From contig QZCP01000067.1 in NCBI GenBank assembly GCA_003956705.1, positions 124,001 to 188,000 on the forward strand: 64,000 nt of DNA, given 5' to 3'. Position 1 is the first letter of the stretch. Every line of letters begins with the position of its first letter. This document shows, in pieces, positions 33,650 through 47,530 of this stretch. Source of the DNA: Brevipalpus yothersi (Eukaryota; Arthropoda; Arachnida; Trombidiformes; Tenuipalpidae). Under the pieces are notes generated by a model. That model was not told the DNA's origin and searched no databases. It saw only the letters and a program-made list of their open reading frames with translations. The position numbers were made by a program, and so were the translations under genes.

Positions 33650-35615
33650 TCACGGTAAAACGTCCCACAAAATTTGCTTTGCCTCTTCAGATAGTTTTTC
33701 TGGGAATTGTATATCGAAAGTGATGATGAGATCTCCTCTTTTGCTCGGTTCTTTTGGATGAGGCAGACCTTGATTGGGAATTCGACGAACTGTATTGGGT
33801 TTGACAGTATCATGTAATTTTAGCTGAATTTTGCCTCCAGTTATAGTTGGAGCATGAATCACACAGCCACAAAGAGCCTAGGAACCATTGGTTGAGCATT
33901 CCGGAGAATGATAATAAGAAAATGAAAATTAGAAGGGGAGAAAATATCGAGTAAGAAAATCAATCAGAGCTAGCAGGCAAATAAGTTGGAAAATTTATTC
34001 GGAAGCTGAAAGGAGGAGTTGGATGAAGTTCTGAAAATAGTAGCTCAAGTTCATTAGAGGAGCCAAGTCTGAGCAAAGCAGTTTTGTGAATAATTTTCGT
34101 TCCTCTTCTTTCCACCACTTTTTCATGAGAGAGATGACACGTTCATTGAAAAACATGAGGAACTTACGATCAGGCGAGTAAGAGATATCATTTTTAGAAA
34201 CAATTCTTCGCAGCATCTATGTCAAGAAAATTTTAGCTTCCTTGGCTCTCTCTCTCTCTCAGTTTGTTCTAAACTAAACTGATAGTTACACTTGCAAATA
34301 GCAACAGTTGCTCAAGTTCTCAATGAAGTGTGCTCGAAGTTTTCGAATTTCTCCGGGATCGAAAACATTGGAAACTGTCAAACAAATATCTTTTGTAAGC
34401 TTTTGAGAAATCGAGAAGGGAGAAAGAGAGAACCTTCTTTTGTTCAAAACTACGCCTCAATTGGACCCTGAAAGTTAAAATCGTAAGAAACAAAACAATA
34501 GCTACTGGAAAATTAGAGCTAAGAAGAGAATAGAAAATAATGATCACCATAAACTGCTTGTACCCATTCTGGTTTGAGAATAAATTCGTTCTTGTGAGTG
34601 GGAAAATTTTCGGGATGATTATCATTAGAGAATGGGTTCTCACCTCTCTCAGCGTTATTTTAACGGTATGTTTCACATCAACACCTTCGCGCTTGAATCG
34701 TGAATCTGGCTTGTCCTTAATAATGAACACAATATCGGCAGGAATTCGGTTAGGACTCTGATCACCTTCTTTCTGAAATGTCACTCGAGTTCCCGCCTTC
34801 CAGCCTGGTCGAATGTTTATGGTAAGAACTTTATCCTCCTTTCGGAAGGTTTCACCATCCGAATTCTGAACTTTTTTGGTAATTTTCATCCGCTTTGTAC
34901 AACCCTTCAGTATTTCTTCCAAACTTACGTAAAGTTCGTGTTCGATCGGTGGATCTTGCTTGAGAGCATTTTTACGACTTTGTGATCCTGGAGTAAATGT
35001 TTGAGATCGAAACGGACTGTGACCACTGCTTTCAGGTCGAGGACCGAGGAATCCAAAACCATCACCATCCATAATATCATCATTTAGGTCGAAGAATTGG
35101 GCATTATGAGAGCCAAGACCTCCGAAGTTACTAGGAATCCGAGAGAGTATCATCAGCTACAGTGGATTTTTTCATTTTTCTCGTGAAATGAGCACTTTTA
35201 ATGACAATAACCGAGAAAATTGAATTTTCGTGCTTGAACTTGGAAAGCTGATGAGTCAAGTTTCACAAACTTACCCAAAAAATGCTTCAAATGGATTTTC
35301 TGATCCAAAGAATTGAGCAAACGTTGCTCTTGGGTCTCCATGATAGGTGTATGTGAATGTTTTGCCGGTTGAAGGGCCACCACTTCCACCAGATCCTCCG
35401 AGGGCCTCTTCTCCACCTAAATCGTAAATGCGTCTCTTATTTGGATCGGAGAGAACTTCATAGGCCTCAGAAATTTGTTTGAATTTTTCCTCAGCATCCG
35501 CTGCCTTGTTCTTGTCCGGATGAAATTTGAGGGCCATTTTTCTGTAAGCTTTCTTGATCTCCTCTTCGGTGGCATTTTTTTCGATTCCTAGGACTTTGTA
35601 ATAATTTTTTCCCAT
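33650..35615 (-). CDS. class B DnaJ/Hsp40 co-chaperone (DNAJB1/4/5-like), 351 aa
   Basis: Three exons: 35615-35275, 35130-34644, 33877-33650. The J domain (1-70) opens GKNYYKVLGIEKNATEEE and contains the HPD triad in KFHPDKNK, which stimulates Hsp70 ATPase. A Gly/Phe region follows with GGEEALGGSGGSGG. The C-terminal substrate-binding domains (about 170-340) lack the Cys-rich zinc module, which sets it in class B. Recognisable parts are YVSLEEILKGCTKRMKI and GDLIITFDIQFPEKLS. Length fits the 340-350 aa family norm. It works with Hsp70 in the cytosol and nucleus in protein folding. The ATG at 35615 is preferred over the near-cognate codons just upstream because the family begins MGK(D/N)YY. 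The 766-nt second intron is the longest in the gene. Confidence 0.95.
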
Positions 35616-35970
35616 TGTCACAAGAGTTGATGATGAAATGATGAGCTATAAACGGAGAACAATCAATATGAAGGACAATGGTTGTTCGAATGAGAAAAAC
35701 TCAATGAAGACATTCTTAGATGACTACCACACCAAAAATGGATGGAAATTGAGATTAAGAATTGAAAAGTTAGAACTTTTCCGATGGTTAATGAGGCAGT
35801 TGAACAATGGAAACACTCAAATCATAGATTCGGAAAAAAACATGGAATAAAAGGAGACTAAAATCGTAAGCAAACATTTTCCAGCATTTTCATCCCACAA
35901 TGATGGCGGTGGTGGTGTTCATGGTGAAGATGTTCGAAAGCAAGCTTCGGAATGAATCATGATGAGTGAG

Positions 35971-36025
<55 letters not shown>

Positions 36026-36261
36026 NNNNNNNNNNNNNNNNNNNNNNNNNNNNNNNNNNNNNNNNNNNNNNNNNNNNNNNNNNNNNNNNNNNNNNNNNNN
36101 NNNNNNNNNNNNNNNNNNNNNNNNNNNNNNNNNNNNNNNNNNNNNNNNNNNNNNNNNNNNNNNNNNNNNNNNNNNNNNNNNNNNNNNNNNNNNNNNNNNN
36201 NNNNNNNNNNNNNNNNNNNNNNNNNNNNNNNNNNNNNNNNNNNNNNNNNNNNNNNNNNNNN

Positions 36262-36304
<43 letters not shown>

Positions 36305-38193
36305 TTCATGTGCTCAAAAATCTTTTTCAAGGAAAGCAGCTTTCACCCTCGAATTTTCATTTTCGTTCCCATCCATTGATTGCTGGGAACACTGCATTGC
36401 TGTCTCCTCTGTTCCACCAGCAACGGGACAGGAAGAGCACATATCGAACAAGCTTATCTATTCAGACTCTTTTTTCGAGATTATTCTTCTTTGTATCACG
36501 TTCGATCATGTCAGCTGAATCAATCATAGCCAATTGCTAACGTTTTTCAAGGACAAAATAACATCATCTCATTAAAATAGGTATATCTCGTTCTCATTCA
36601 TGGAAACCAGTCAGATGGAGAGTAGGATGCAATTTTCATTCTCTTCTTCCACAAGCATTGGGGAGCACGTATCATCTTCATTCTGGTTTCATTCGGAATC
36701 ACTTCATATCAGAGAAGAGAGGCAACTCCAGGAACCGGAAACCTGAGCGCTCTGTCCCGGGACACTCTCTTAGATGGACAGGAGTGTTTTAAACGAAATC
36801 TCAAGAAATCGGAGATAAGTGGGCTCAAACTACTCAATTCATCTTTTAACTCCTTCAGAGTGTTAATCGGGTCAGCGAGTTTGAGCCTGGAGAGGACCTA
36901 GTAAGCTAGAATCTTTTGGTCTGATATCAGTAATAAGGAAGAGTCTAACTTTGGCTTAGATAACTGATAGATGATATTGGTAGTAAAATATTTGACCGCT
37001 GAGAAAGTGAGATTAAGTTTACTTCCCTATTCTCATCAGGCTAGTGAGGGTCCAAGGAAGAGAAACTTTGGCCTGATAACTTCAAATGCTAGACCAACAC
37101 ATCTATCATTGCTAACCCGTTCTATCAAGAATTTTTTTCAAATTCATTGATAAGACAATTATTACTCAAAGCTAAGTTGATCACTCAGGAACTCAGGTTC
37201 AGCTCTAAATGACCCGAGGATGTTGAATTGCAAATAAGCTTCCGTGAATAGACTCTCTCGCCCTATCATTCTCAGTTCACTGGCTATTTGATGAATGAAC
37301 AAATCTTCAAACGAAAAAATGACTGTTGATCTGAGAGGTCATTACAATTGTGATGATCAAAAATAGTCATCACCGTTCGTGTCCACAGCTCAGTCGTCTT
37401 GCTATAAACTCACGTTTTTCTATGTAATTATGTCTATTCAAATGACTCAAGTGACTAGCCCAGGCTTTCCCTGTTTGTTTGCTGAATATCGTGAGCCAGA
37501 ATCAGAGCCAGAGAACCAGAGAAACTTTCGCGGCCATTGAACACCGATCGGCAACACAATTGAGTGACCCATGTTGATGTGATAGCTGTCTTATGATTGG
37601 CCTTGCATCACGAATAGACAGCCTCTGAGATCGCTGTCTTGTGTGAATCCATCTACTTACTAAGTGATCGACGGACCAAAACGAAACGATGTGCTATTAC
37701 CAGTGAATTGCATTACGCAAAGAGGATAACAAAAATAAAGAAGTGGTCCGAGGAAGCGGCCGTCGATTCATCACAACTTTTCCCTCTCATAAGCTGCTGT
37801 CGATCGGTGATGAATGGCTCGTTTTCGTCATAATCAACTCTGATCACTACAAATGTTCCAACTCACAAGAGAAGGATTTGAATGAATGTTAGCAAGATTG
37901 ACCACTGTGTAGGACATATTTCTGGCCAACAAGTGGTGGTAATAGTTGAAGTGGAAGAGGAAAAACAATTCCAATTTCTTTTGTGCTCATCGATTCATCA
38001 AGGTATTGAGAAATTTATTCTTCGTCAACCGAATTTATCCAGTGAAAGTGTTTTCATGTGATTTTTTCCCTCATGAACAAGAGAGGTGGTGAAAAATTCT
38101 ATTTTGTACTTAAGGAATTCTTATCAGGTCATCTTTACTGTTTCAATTGAATTTATCCGGTGTGATTGTCAGAGAAAAACTAAGTGCACTGCT
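35616..38193. other. intergenic between DnaJ and the ABC transporter
   Basis: Holds a large GA repeat with an assembly gap and otherwise no coding signal. A likely 5'-UTR acceptor for the ABC gene (GTGATTGTCAG) ends at 38172. Confidence 0.45.
35974..36301. repeat. (GA)n microsatellite with a 236-bp N gap
   Basis: GA dinucleotides on both sides of N at 36026-36261. The true length is unknown. Confidence 0.95.
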
Positions 38194-40383
38194 ATGGATT
38201 CAATTCCTGATTATATCAATGCAACTAAATTTACACCTTCAGTGATTCGAGATGAGATGAAAAAACTTCATAACGGGATCATCAGGAAGGAACTATCCAG
38301 CTCAACACCAAAAGCTGTGTATATCCGCAATGTTGATCTATCGTATCGTAGGTTCGCCGAACGTGCCACTGTTCTGAGTGGAGTGAATGTGAACGTACCG
38401 AAAGGTTCTATTTATGGACTTCTTGGCCCAAGTGGCTGTGGAAAAACAACAATATTGAAGTGTATGATGGGACTTAAGCTTGCAGATACTGGAATAATTC
38501 GTGTTTTTGGGTATGAACCGGGTACAACAGAAAGTGGGCTACCAGGCTCTGGAGTTGGCTTCATGCCACAAGAGATAGCTCTCCAGCAAGATTTGACAAT
38601 CACAGAAACATGGACTTATTTTGGTCGAATAAGTTACATGAATAGTAGTGAAATAATTGAACGAATTGAAGAGATGGCTGAGATGCTCGAGCTGAGACCT
38701 TGTGATAGGTTGGTGGGTAATCTAAGTGGTGGACAGAAAAGAAGAGTTTCTTTCGGTTCAACAATTATCCACCGACCCCGACTGGTCATCCTAGATGAGC
38801 CAACTGTAGGGGTTGATCCGATTCTTCGATCTCGGATATGGCAAGAACTCAACCATCTCACAAGTAAAAATGGGATCACAATCATCATAACAACTCACTA
38901 TATCGAGGAGGCACGACAAGCTGATGTAGTTGGCTTTATGCGACGAGGTACCGTTATGCTCGAATCTTCTCCAGCATCTCTGTTGAATTATTTTAGAGTT
39001 GATAGCTTGGAATCAGTTTTTTTGAAACTTTGTTACCACCAGGAAAGAAAATCTATCCAATATTCCTCGCTCTCAGAAATTTCCGAGACTCTCAGCCCAC
39101 AGATGATCACCGATCGTATCATGGTTTCATCAGAACTTGCAAGAGAGAACTTTACTCGAGAGCATGAGAAATCTTCATTGATCCAGTGGTTGATTCAGTT
39201 TTCGGCAGTCTATAAAAAATATATGCTTCAACTTATCAGGCAGCCTGAGACACTTGTAGCTTCTTTTGTAATGCCCATCATAATTTTATTGGTATTTTGC
39301 ATCTGCATTGGAGGAACTCCAACTGGCTTATCCATTGGCATTGTAAATGAAGAGCATTGCGATGATAAGCTCTTGGGTGAAAACGATTGCTTAAGTCATT
39401 TTTTTCTTCAAAATATCGATTCGTACGTCTTTCAAACCAAAAATTATACCGATTTCCATATAGCTCAAGATCATGTTCAACAGAAGAAGCTCTGGGCTGC
39501 CATTAAAATAAAACGAGGATTCACCGAAGCACTTCGAGCTCGAATCGCTTTCTCAGAAACAGATCATTTGGGACATCCACTGGACATCAATGATAGCTTG
39601 ATTCAAGTGAGTGGAGATCTGACTGATCTGCTTATATCAATCACCATTCAAAATAGTTTACTTGAAGTTTATCAAAAAACGGTCAGCGCCAGTATGCCTA
39701 ATCATCCTCGCCTGGGAGATCTTCCGATCACTATTCCATCCTCAGTGTTTGGAACCTACTATAAATCAGATTATTTCGGTGTTCGAGATTTTGCTGGACC
39801 TGGACTAATGATTGTCATCGTCTATTGTATATCATTTGCATTGACTGCTTTCTCACTTCTTCTCGAGAAAAAAGATCGAACTTTGAATCGAAATTTTGCT
39901 GCTGGTGTAGATAGATTGCAAATTATTCTGGGAACCATTTGGACTCGGTTTGTTTTCACGTCCCTAGGAAGTGTTGTACTCATGGTTCTTGGAGTGACCG
40001 TGATGGACATTCCATGTCGGGGTTCTCTTCTAGCGGCTACTGTACTACTATTACTTCAAACTATCTCTGGCATGTCTCTAGGGCTTCTTCTTGCAAGTGT
40101 AACGCCTAGCATGTTTGTGTGCTGTGTTTTAGCTAATGGATACTTACTTTTTACTTTTATAATGTCAGGTGTCATGTGGTCTGTTGAAACTATGCCTTAT
40201 TATCTTAGATGGCTCAGCGCTTTGCAACCAACCACTCAAGCTGTCGAATCACTACGCAGCATTCTAATTCGAGGTCTCTCGATTGATCGTCCTAACGTTC
40301 TCTTAGGTTTTTTCAGTTCCTCTATTTGGATAGTAATTTTCGTAACTTTAAGTGTGCTATCCCTGAAAATTCAGGATGATTGA
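38194..40383 (+). CDS. ABC half transporter, ABCG/ABCH type (NBD-TMD), 729 aa
   Basis: A single exon. The nucleotide-binding domain comes first. It has Walker A GPSGCGKTT, signature LSGGQKRR, Walker B RLVILDEPTVGVDP and the switch histidine in TTHYIEEA. A membrane domain with about six helices follows (roughly residues 365-725). A large extracellular loop lies between the first and second helices. NBD-first half transporters are the ABCG and arthropod ABCH subfamilies, and the 'ABC transporter G family member 23-like' type fits ABCH. Members form dimers and export lipids or xenobiotics. Several insect ABCH genes are needed for cuticle lipid barriers. The ATG at 38194 is preferred to the one 36 codons upstream, because an acceptor-like GATTGTCAG lies between them. 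An AATAAA follows at 40451. Confidence 0.92.
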   Translation: MDSIPDYINATKFTPSVIRDEMKKLHNGIIRKELSSSTPKAVYIRNVDLSYRRFAERATVLSGVNVNVPKGSIYGLLGPSGCGKTTILKCMMGLKLADTGIIRVFGYEPGTTESGLPGSGVGFMPQEIALQQDLTITETWTYFGRISYMNSSEIIERIEEMAEMLELRPCDRLVGNLSGGQKRRVSFGSTIIHRPRLVILDEPTVGVDPILRSRIWQELNHLTSKNGITIIITTHYIEEARQADVVGFMRRGTVMLESSPASLLNYFRVDSLESVFLKLCYHQERKSIQYSSLSEISETLSPQMITDRIMVSSELARENFTREHEKSSLIQWLIQFSAVYKKYMLQLIRQPETLVASFVMPIIILLVFCICIGGTPTGLSIGIVNEEHCDDKLLGENDCLSHFFLQNIDSYVFQTKNYTDFHIAQDHVQQKKLWAAIKIKRGFTEALRARIAFSETDHLGHPLDINDSLIQVSGDLTDLLISITIQNSLLEVYQKTVSASMPNHPRLGDLPITIPSSVFGTYYKSDYFGVRDFAGPGLMIVIVYCISFALTAFSLLLEKKDRTLNRNFAAGVDRLQIILGTIWTRFVFTSLGSVVLMVLGVTVMDIPCRGSLLAATVLLLLQTISGMSLGLLLASVTPSMFVCCVLANGYLLFTFIMSGVMWSVETMPYYLRWLSALQPTTQAVESLRSILIRGLSIDRPNVLLGFFSSSIWIVIFVTLSVLSLKIQDD

Positions 40384-40450
40384 ATTTACATAAAAGCTTT
40401 TATTGATGACATTATGTGCCAAGCTCTGTACAGCAAAATTGATTTTCTCA

Positions 40451-40456
40451 AATAAA
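40451..40456 (+). terminator. polyadenylation signal of the ABC transporter gene
   Basis: AATAAA 68 bp after the stop. Confidence 0.7.
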
Positions 40457-41408
40457 TCACCTTACATTCATCGGTATTAATTGATTGATTGTTTGAATAA
40501 TCGGAGCAAAAAAGTGTTGGATTTTGTAAGCTGAATTAGAGTAGGAATTTATGGGAGATTATCATTCTTCATGAGCATGATTGATTAATTGGTTGCCATA
40601 AAATCAAGTAGAGCATTTTTGATTGAACTTGTGAAAGATTTGATGTAGGTAAAAGAGAGAGAGAGAGAGAATTTCTCTCCTTCAAATATTTCAGAATTAA
40701 AATTTTTCTCATGGCCTGTTTGAAGAAATAAAATGATTAATTTAAGGAGAAAAGAATATTTATTGTTCAGTTTTTTGATCAAAATGACAGAGTGATGTAA
40801 AGATACATGAACTAATGACTTTCTGCCTTCGATACACTAGATGGATGCTTGTCTACTTGAGAATATTTAAATAATAATTATTATTCACCTAAATATTGTT
40901 GGTTCAATCAGCAATTCAGGAAGTTCTGAGCAAATGAATGAGAAGAGCAAATATTTAAAATTTGTAAGAATAATACCCTGACAACGTAACAATCTCAATA
41001 TTTTTCTGCAACAGATGAAGAAAAATTGATTTCCGGGTGCACATTAGAACATTAGAACCAGAGGATAAGGTGTTATCGAGCTGTATGTATGTATCTAGCG
41101 AAGTAAACTACTCTGTGTACAGAAGAAGGTAGGTAGTGATAGGTAGCGCTATGAGAGGAGCAATACTCAGCAATGAGAGAAGCCAAACAGATCCTGGTTT
41201 GGCTTGACTAAACCTGGTGAACCAAGCTAAGCGAGTAAGTTTGCTTTTGGTGCTGATATTGAATTGATTTAACAATACAAAAATAATTAGCTAGCTCAAT
41301 AGCTCAGTAGTTAGCGAACGCCTCCTCCTAACAGCCATATTGATTTTGTGCCGCTCGGTAGTAGCAAGCGACCTTCTCACATTGTTTTCGTGTTTTTGAT
41401 CTAGTGCA
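40457..41408. other. intergenic/upstream region of ATP6V1A
   Basis: No coding signal. A short (GA)n run is at 40653-40671. Confidence 0.4.
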
Positions 41409-43684
41409 ATGAGTAATCTAAAGAATTTGCCCAAATTAAAAGATGTTGAGCAGGAAAAGCTGTATGGCTATGTCCATGCAGTCTCTGGTCCTGTGGTTAT
41501 TGCCGAAAAAATGGCTGGAGCCGCTATGTATGAACTTGTTCGAGTAGGTCACGATGAATTGGTAGGAGAAATTATTCGTCTTGAATCAGATTTAGCCACC
41601 ATTCAAGTTTATGAAGAAACATGTAAGTACAATGATCATTTAAGAGGGTGGAAATTCGATCTATTGAACTTTCAACCCTATGATAATGCTTTGATGGTGA
41701 TCTCTTGAACGTCCTTCCGAGATGCAATCTGATGAATAATTATCTTCACCTCTTCAGCCGGAGTCACAGTTGGCGACCCAGTGCTTCGCACAGGCAAACC
41801 TCTCTCTGTTGAACTTGGACCAGGTATTATGGGAAGTATATTCGATGGAATCCAGCGGCCATTGAAAGATATTCACGTCCTTACCGACAGTATTTACATT
41901 CCAAAGGGTGTGAGCACCAACGCTCTCAACAGAGACCTCAAATGGGACTTTTTTCCTCAGTACGTTCGTGTTGGATCTCACATTACTGGTGGCGATGTGT
42001 ATGGCTTTGTCCGAGAAAACAATTTAATTGAGCACAAAATAATGCTTCCTCCAAAAGCAAAAGGAACGGTAACATTCCTGGCGGAGCCTGGTGAATATGA
42101 TCTCAATGTAAGTTGATTACTAATCCTTATTGACATAACTATTACCAGTTTGATTTCTTCCTCTCCAGCCAATTATACTGAATAGTTATACATTTTGATT
42201 TTGCAATTCACTTCATGCATGATCTGATCTCTTTATTTCTCTCTCTTGTAGGATGTAATCTTAGAAACTGAGTTCGATGGTGAAAAGTCGCAATTTACCA
42301 TGCTACAAGTGTGGCCAGTCCGTCAAACAAGGCCAGTCACAGAAAAGCTTTCAGCAAATCATCCTCTGCTTACTGGTCAACGAGTACTTGATGCCCTTTT
42401 TCCATGTGTTCAAGGTGGAACAACAGCTATTCCTGGTGCTTTCGGATGTGGAAAAACTGTCATTTCTCAAGCACTCTCCAAATTTTCCAATTCCGATGTT
42501 ATAGTTTATGTAGGGTGTGGTGAAAGAGGAAATGAAATGGCTGAAGTACTTCGTGATTTTCCCGAATTGACTGTTGAAATCGGAGGAGTAACCGAATCAA
42601 TCATGAGAAGAACAACTCTAGTCGCAAATACTTCTAACATGCCCGTAGCAGCTCGTGAAGCCTCCATTTATACTGGTATCACTCTTTCAGAATATTTCCG
42701 AGATATGGGTTATCATGTATCCATGATGGCTGATTCCACCTCTCGTTGGGCCGAAGCGCTTCGTGAAATTTCTGGTCGTCTTGCAGAAATGCCAGCTGAT
42801 TCTGGTTACCCTGCCTACCTCAGTGCTCGATTGGCTTCCTTCTATGAACGTGCAGGTCGTGTAAAATGTCTTGGAAATCCTGAGCGTGAAGGAAGTGTCA
42901 CAATTGTCGGCGCTGTCTCACCTCCAGGTGGTGACTTCTCTGATCCAGTAACATCGGCAACTCTAGGTATTGTTCAGGTCTTCTGGGGTTTGGACAAGAA
43001 ACTCGCCCAACGTAAACACTTCCCCTCCGTCAATTGGCTGATATCTTACAGTAAATATACGAGAGCTCTTGATGAATATTATGAGAGGCATTTTCCTGAT
43101 TTCGTACCACTGAGAAACAAGGTAAAATGATTTTTCTCGAGATTTACCATGATGACTGATGAAGTTGTAATTTTCTCCTTCCCTAGTGTCAACAAATTCT
43201 TCAAGAAGAGGAAGACCTTTCCGAAATAGTACAACTCGTTGGAAAAGCTTCCTTAGCTGAAACCGATAAGATTACTCTGGAAGTTGCTCGTTTGATCAAA
43301 GATGATTTTCTCCAACAAAACAGTTACACCCCATACGACAGATTCTGTCCATTCTATAAGACTTCAGGAATGTTGAGAAATATCATAGCCTTTTATGATT
43401 TGGCTAAGCACGCAGTCGAGACTACTGCTCAAAGTGAAAACAAGATCACATGGTCGAATATTCGTGAAACACTTGGAAGCACTATGTATGAGCTGAGCTC
43501 TATGAAGTTCAAGGTGAGTTTTGGCAAAACGATTTAATCGTACCAACAATAAAATTATTCTTTTTCCTCACTATTCCTCTCCTAATTACAGGATCCTGTA
43601 AAAGAAGGTGAACAAAAAATCAAGCGAGACTATGATGAACTCTTGGAGTCAATGCAACAGTCCTTCCGAAATATGGAAGATTGA
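41409..43684 (+). CDS. ATP6V1A: V-type H+-ATPase catalytic subunit A, 617 aa
   Basis: Five exons: 41409-41622, 41758-42107, 42252-43121, 43187-43513, 43592-43684. The protein is the nucleotide-hydrolysing subunit of the V1 sector, which acidifies endosomes, lysosomes and secretory vesicles. Visible landmarks: an N-terminal barrel with YGYVHAVSGPVVIAE; the A-subunit-specific non-homologous region; the P-loop GAFGCGKTVISQ; the catalytic stretch VGCGERGNEMAEVL; MMADSTSRWAEALREISGRL; and SPPGGDFSDPVTSATL. The C-terminus is a helical bundle ending FRNMED. Total length equals the animal norm of about 615 residues. Introns are short, 64-144 nt. The gene ends head-to-tail against the polyubiquitin gene on the other strand. 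Confidence 0.98.
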
Positions 43685-44043
43685 TTTGGATCGCGAAAGT
43701 TTTTGAGAATATAATTCCGAGGCTTTTCCTCTAAATTTCATTTTGCAAGATATCTGTTTGATGGGATCTCTACGACTGTTTCATGTCGATATATTTATCG
43801 GAAGTTTTTGTTACAATAATCTAGTTTTTTTGTTAACCCAGTTCAAATCAAGCAATATCGGTAGAGCAAACTTTCCATGTTTCCGAGTGAATTTCATGTG
43901 TAATTGTAAACCATGATACATATAATTTTTGGCTAACTTTACAGTCAAGTTTTGCTATTTTTTGATTTATCATCATTCTAATCCACTGGATTTGAATCTG
44001 TTTTTCCAACAGACTCGCGTTCAGAGAAAGGACTTAATCTAGG

Positions 44044-44049
44044 AATAAA
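44044..44049 (+). terminator. polyadenylation signal of ATP6V1A
   Basis: AATAAA about 360 bp after the stop, near the end of the convergent polyubiquitin gene. Confidence 0.6.
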
Positions 44050-44235
44050 ATTTGTGTTTGACACTGACAACAGATTCGCTTCGAATTTATTGAAAATACG
44101 CGTTTTGGGTTGACTGAATGAAAAGATGCAAGGAGTTGAGTAGTGATGAGGACCTTTATTCAGAAAGAGCCATCAGAGTGGCTTTCATAGCAATATGCTT
44201 TCAAATTCATGTAATGTATATATAATTCAAGGAAA

Positions 44236-45928
<1,693 letters not shown>

Positions 45929-46163
45929 ACTGATTGTGATTCAGCGTTTCCTTTATTTTCATCTGATTAATTAATTTTTGTCTCCAATTTACTCATCTTC
46001 CGTGTGAATGTGTGTCTCCTAATCTTATTGCCACAAGGTAGATGTGAGAATGTGATGATTGAATCGTTCACTTGCTAGCCCAAAACAAAGCTAGGCTGAT
46101 TCGCTAGATATCGATTATTGTCCTTATTTCAACTGTCGAGGCAACATTAAAGTTCTCGGAAAG

Positions 46164-47530
46164 ATGAATAGTAAACAAGCTTATCGAAGGTTTGTTCTGG
46201 ATACTTCCACGAGTATGCTCCTCTCATTAATTTATACTTGTACACGTATACATATCGCTCTTATGACTTCCTCACTAATTTCACAGGCAATCTGATGCTG
46301 TCATGTCTCTATTTACCTCGGAAATCCAGAGCATAATGCATGGGTTCGGTGATTGCCCTCGACCCATGCTGGAATCCGCTTGCTTGGTGGAAGAGATTGT
46401 GCACCGAGAGATGGTCGAACTCCTCCAGCAAGCTACCATAGTTGCTGCAAAGCGCAATGTACGCTCAATTGGCTTGGAAGATATTCTCTTCCTCATGCGG
46501 AAGGACAAGGTTAAATTAGCTAGACTGATTCGATATCTTGTTGTCAAAGATTTTAAAGCTAGTGCCTCCAGTATTGAGGAAGAGGTGGATGGCTCAGCTA
46601 CCATCTCGCCAGCTCTATCAGAAAGCAAAACAATGAGTAAGAGGAAAAAGCTATGCTACGAGTTTGTGGCATCGATAGATCAAACGGGTGAATTGTTGGC
46701 AGTTTTTGACGAAGATTTTTTCGACGAAATTAGATTCAAAAGGAACCTGGTACGTTCAGTTTTAATCGTTATTCATATCCTCGAGAGAATGCCATCATTT
46801 TTTTTCCTCTTCTCTTAGAGAATGGATAGAATCACCAATAAGATGACCCAAAATCAGTATTTGAGATATAGTGAAGCGAGGAGAGCCAATTTTTCTCGAA
46901 AGATCAGACCAGAACAGTTCAAAGAGTGGCTATGTTTGAACGAATCATCTGAAATGAAGTTGAATGCCTACGCACTGGAGGTATTGCAATATTTAGCATA
47001 TGAAACCGTTGCTCAGGTATTGTCATCTACTTATGCAACCTCTGTGGCGTAATTTTGTTTCCGTTTACTCTCCATTTTTCATCTTCATTTTTTTCTGTTT
47101 CAGATCGTTGATATGGCTTTACTGGTGAAGCAAGATACTGAGCGATCTAGATATGATCCGGTCTCTGGACTTCTGCCTAGAGTCCAAAGCTCTAGTCTTC
47201 CTCAATCTGAGTCATACTCATCTCCCATAACTTCTAACTTCCATGGCTACGCTCGCAGCAATCGTTCTGAAACATTCTTTGATGAAACAACTTACAGTAA
47301 CAAGAGAGCCAGAAACGTGAGTTTCTTCTAATCTATTCCAACTTGACTAACTCGTATGCATTTCTCACTAGACTGAAAGTAAAGGATCACATCTGGAAAT
47401 TTCGACTCGTGATTGTATTACACCACAAGATATCAAGGATGCTTTGAGACGCTACAATCAACCAATGGGATCACCTTCGTTTGTACTGAATAGACAGAAT
47501 ATTGCCAAGTCTAAGCTTCTCTCTTTATAA
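46164..47530 (+). CDS. SUPT3H: SAGA complex subunit SPT3 homologue, 352 aa
   Basis: Five exons: 46164-46189, 46287-46749, 46819-47016, 47104-47316, 47372-47530. The N-terminal histone-fold half resembles TAF13: MSLFTSEIQSIMHGFGDCPR, then VRSIGLEDILFLMRKDKVKLARL. The C-terminal half resembles TAF11, around SRKIRPEQFKEWLC and AYALEVLQYLAYETVAQIVD. Having both histone folds in one chain is the hallmark of Spt3. In the SAGA coactivator it helps deliver TBP to promoters. A Ser/Tyr-rich C-terminal tail ends the protein. The very short first exon (nine codons) makes the start somewhat uncertain. The gene is divergent from polyubiquitin with about 530 bp between the two ATGs. Confidence 0.9.

Noticed and set aside
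41285..41320. TAGCTCAGTAGTTAG-like string resembling a tRNA A box
   Set aside because: No B box, anticodon arm or acceptor pairing follows at tRNA spacing.
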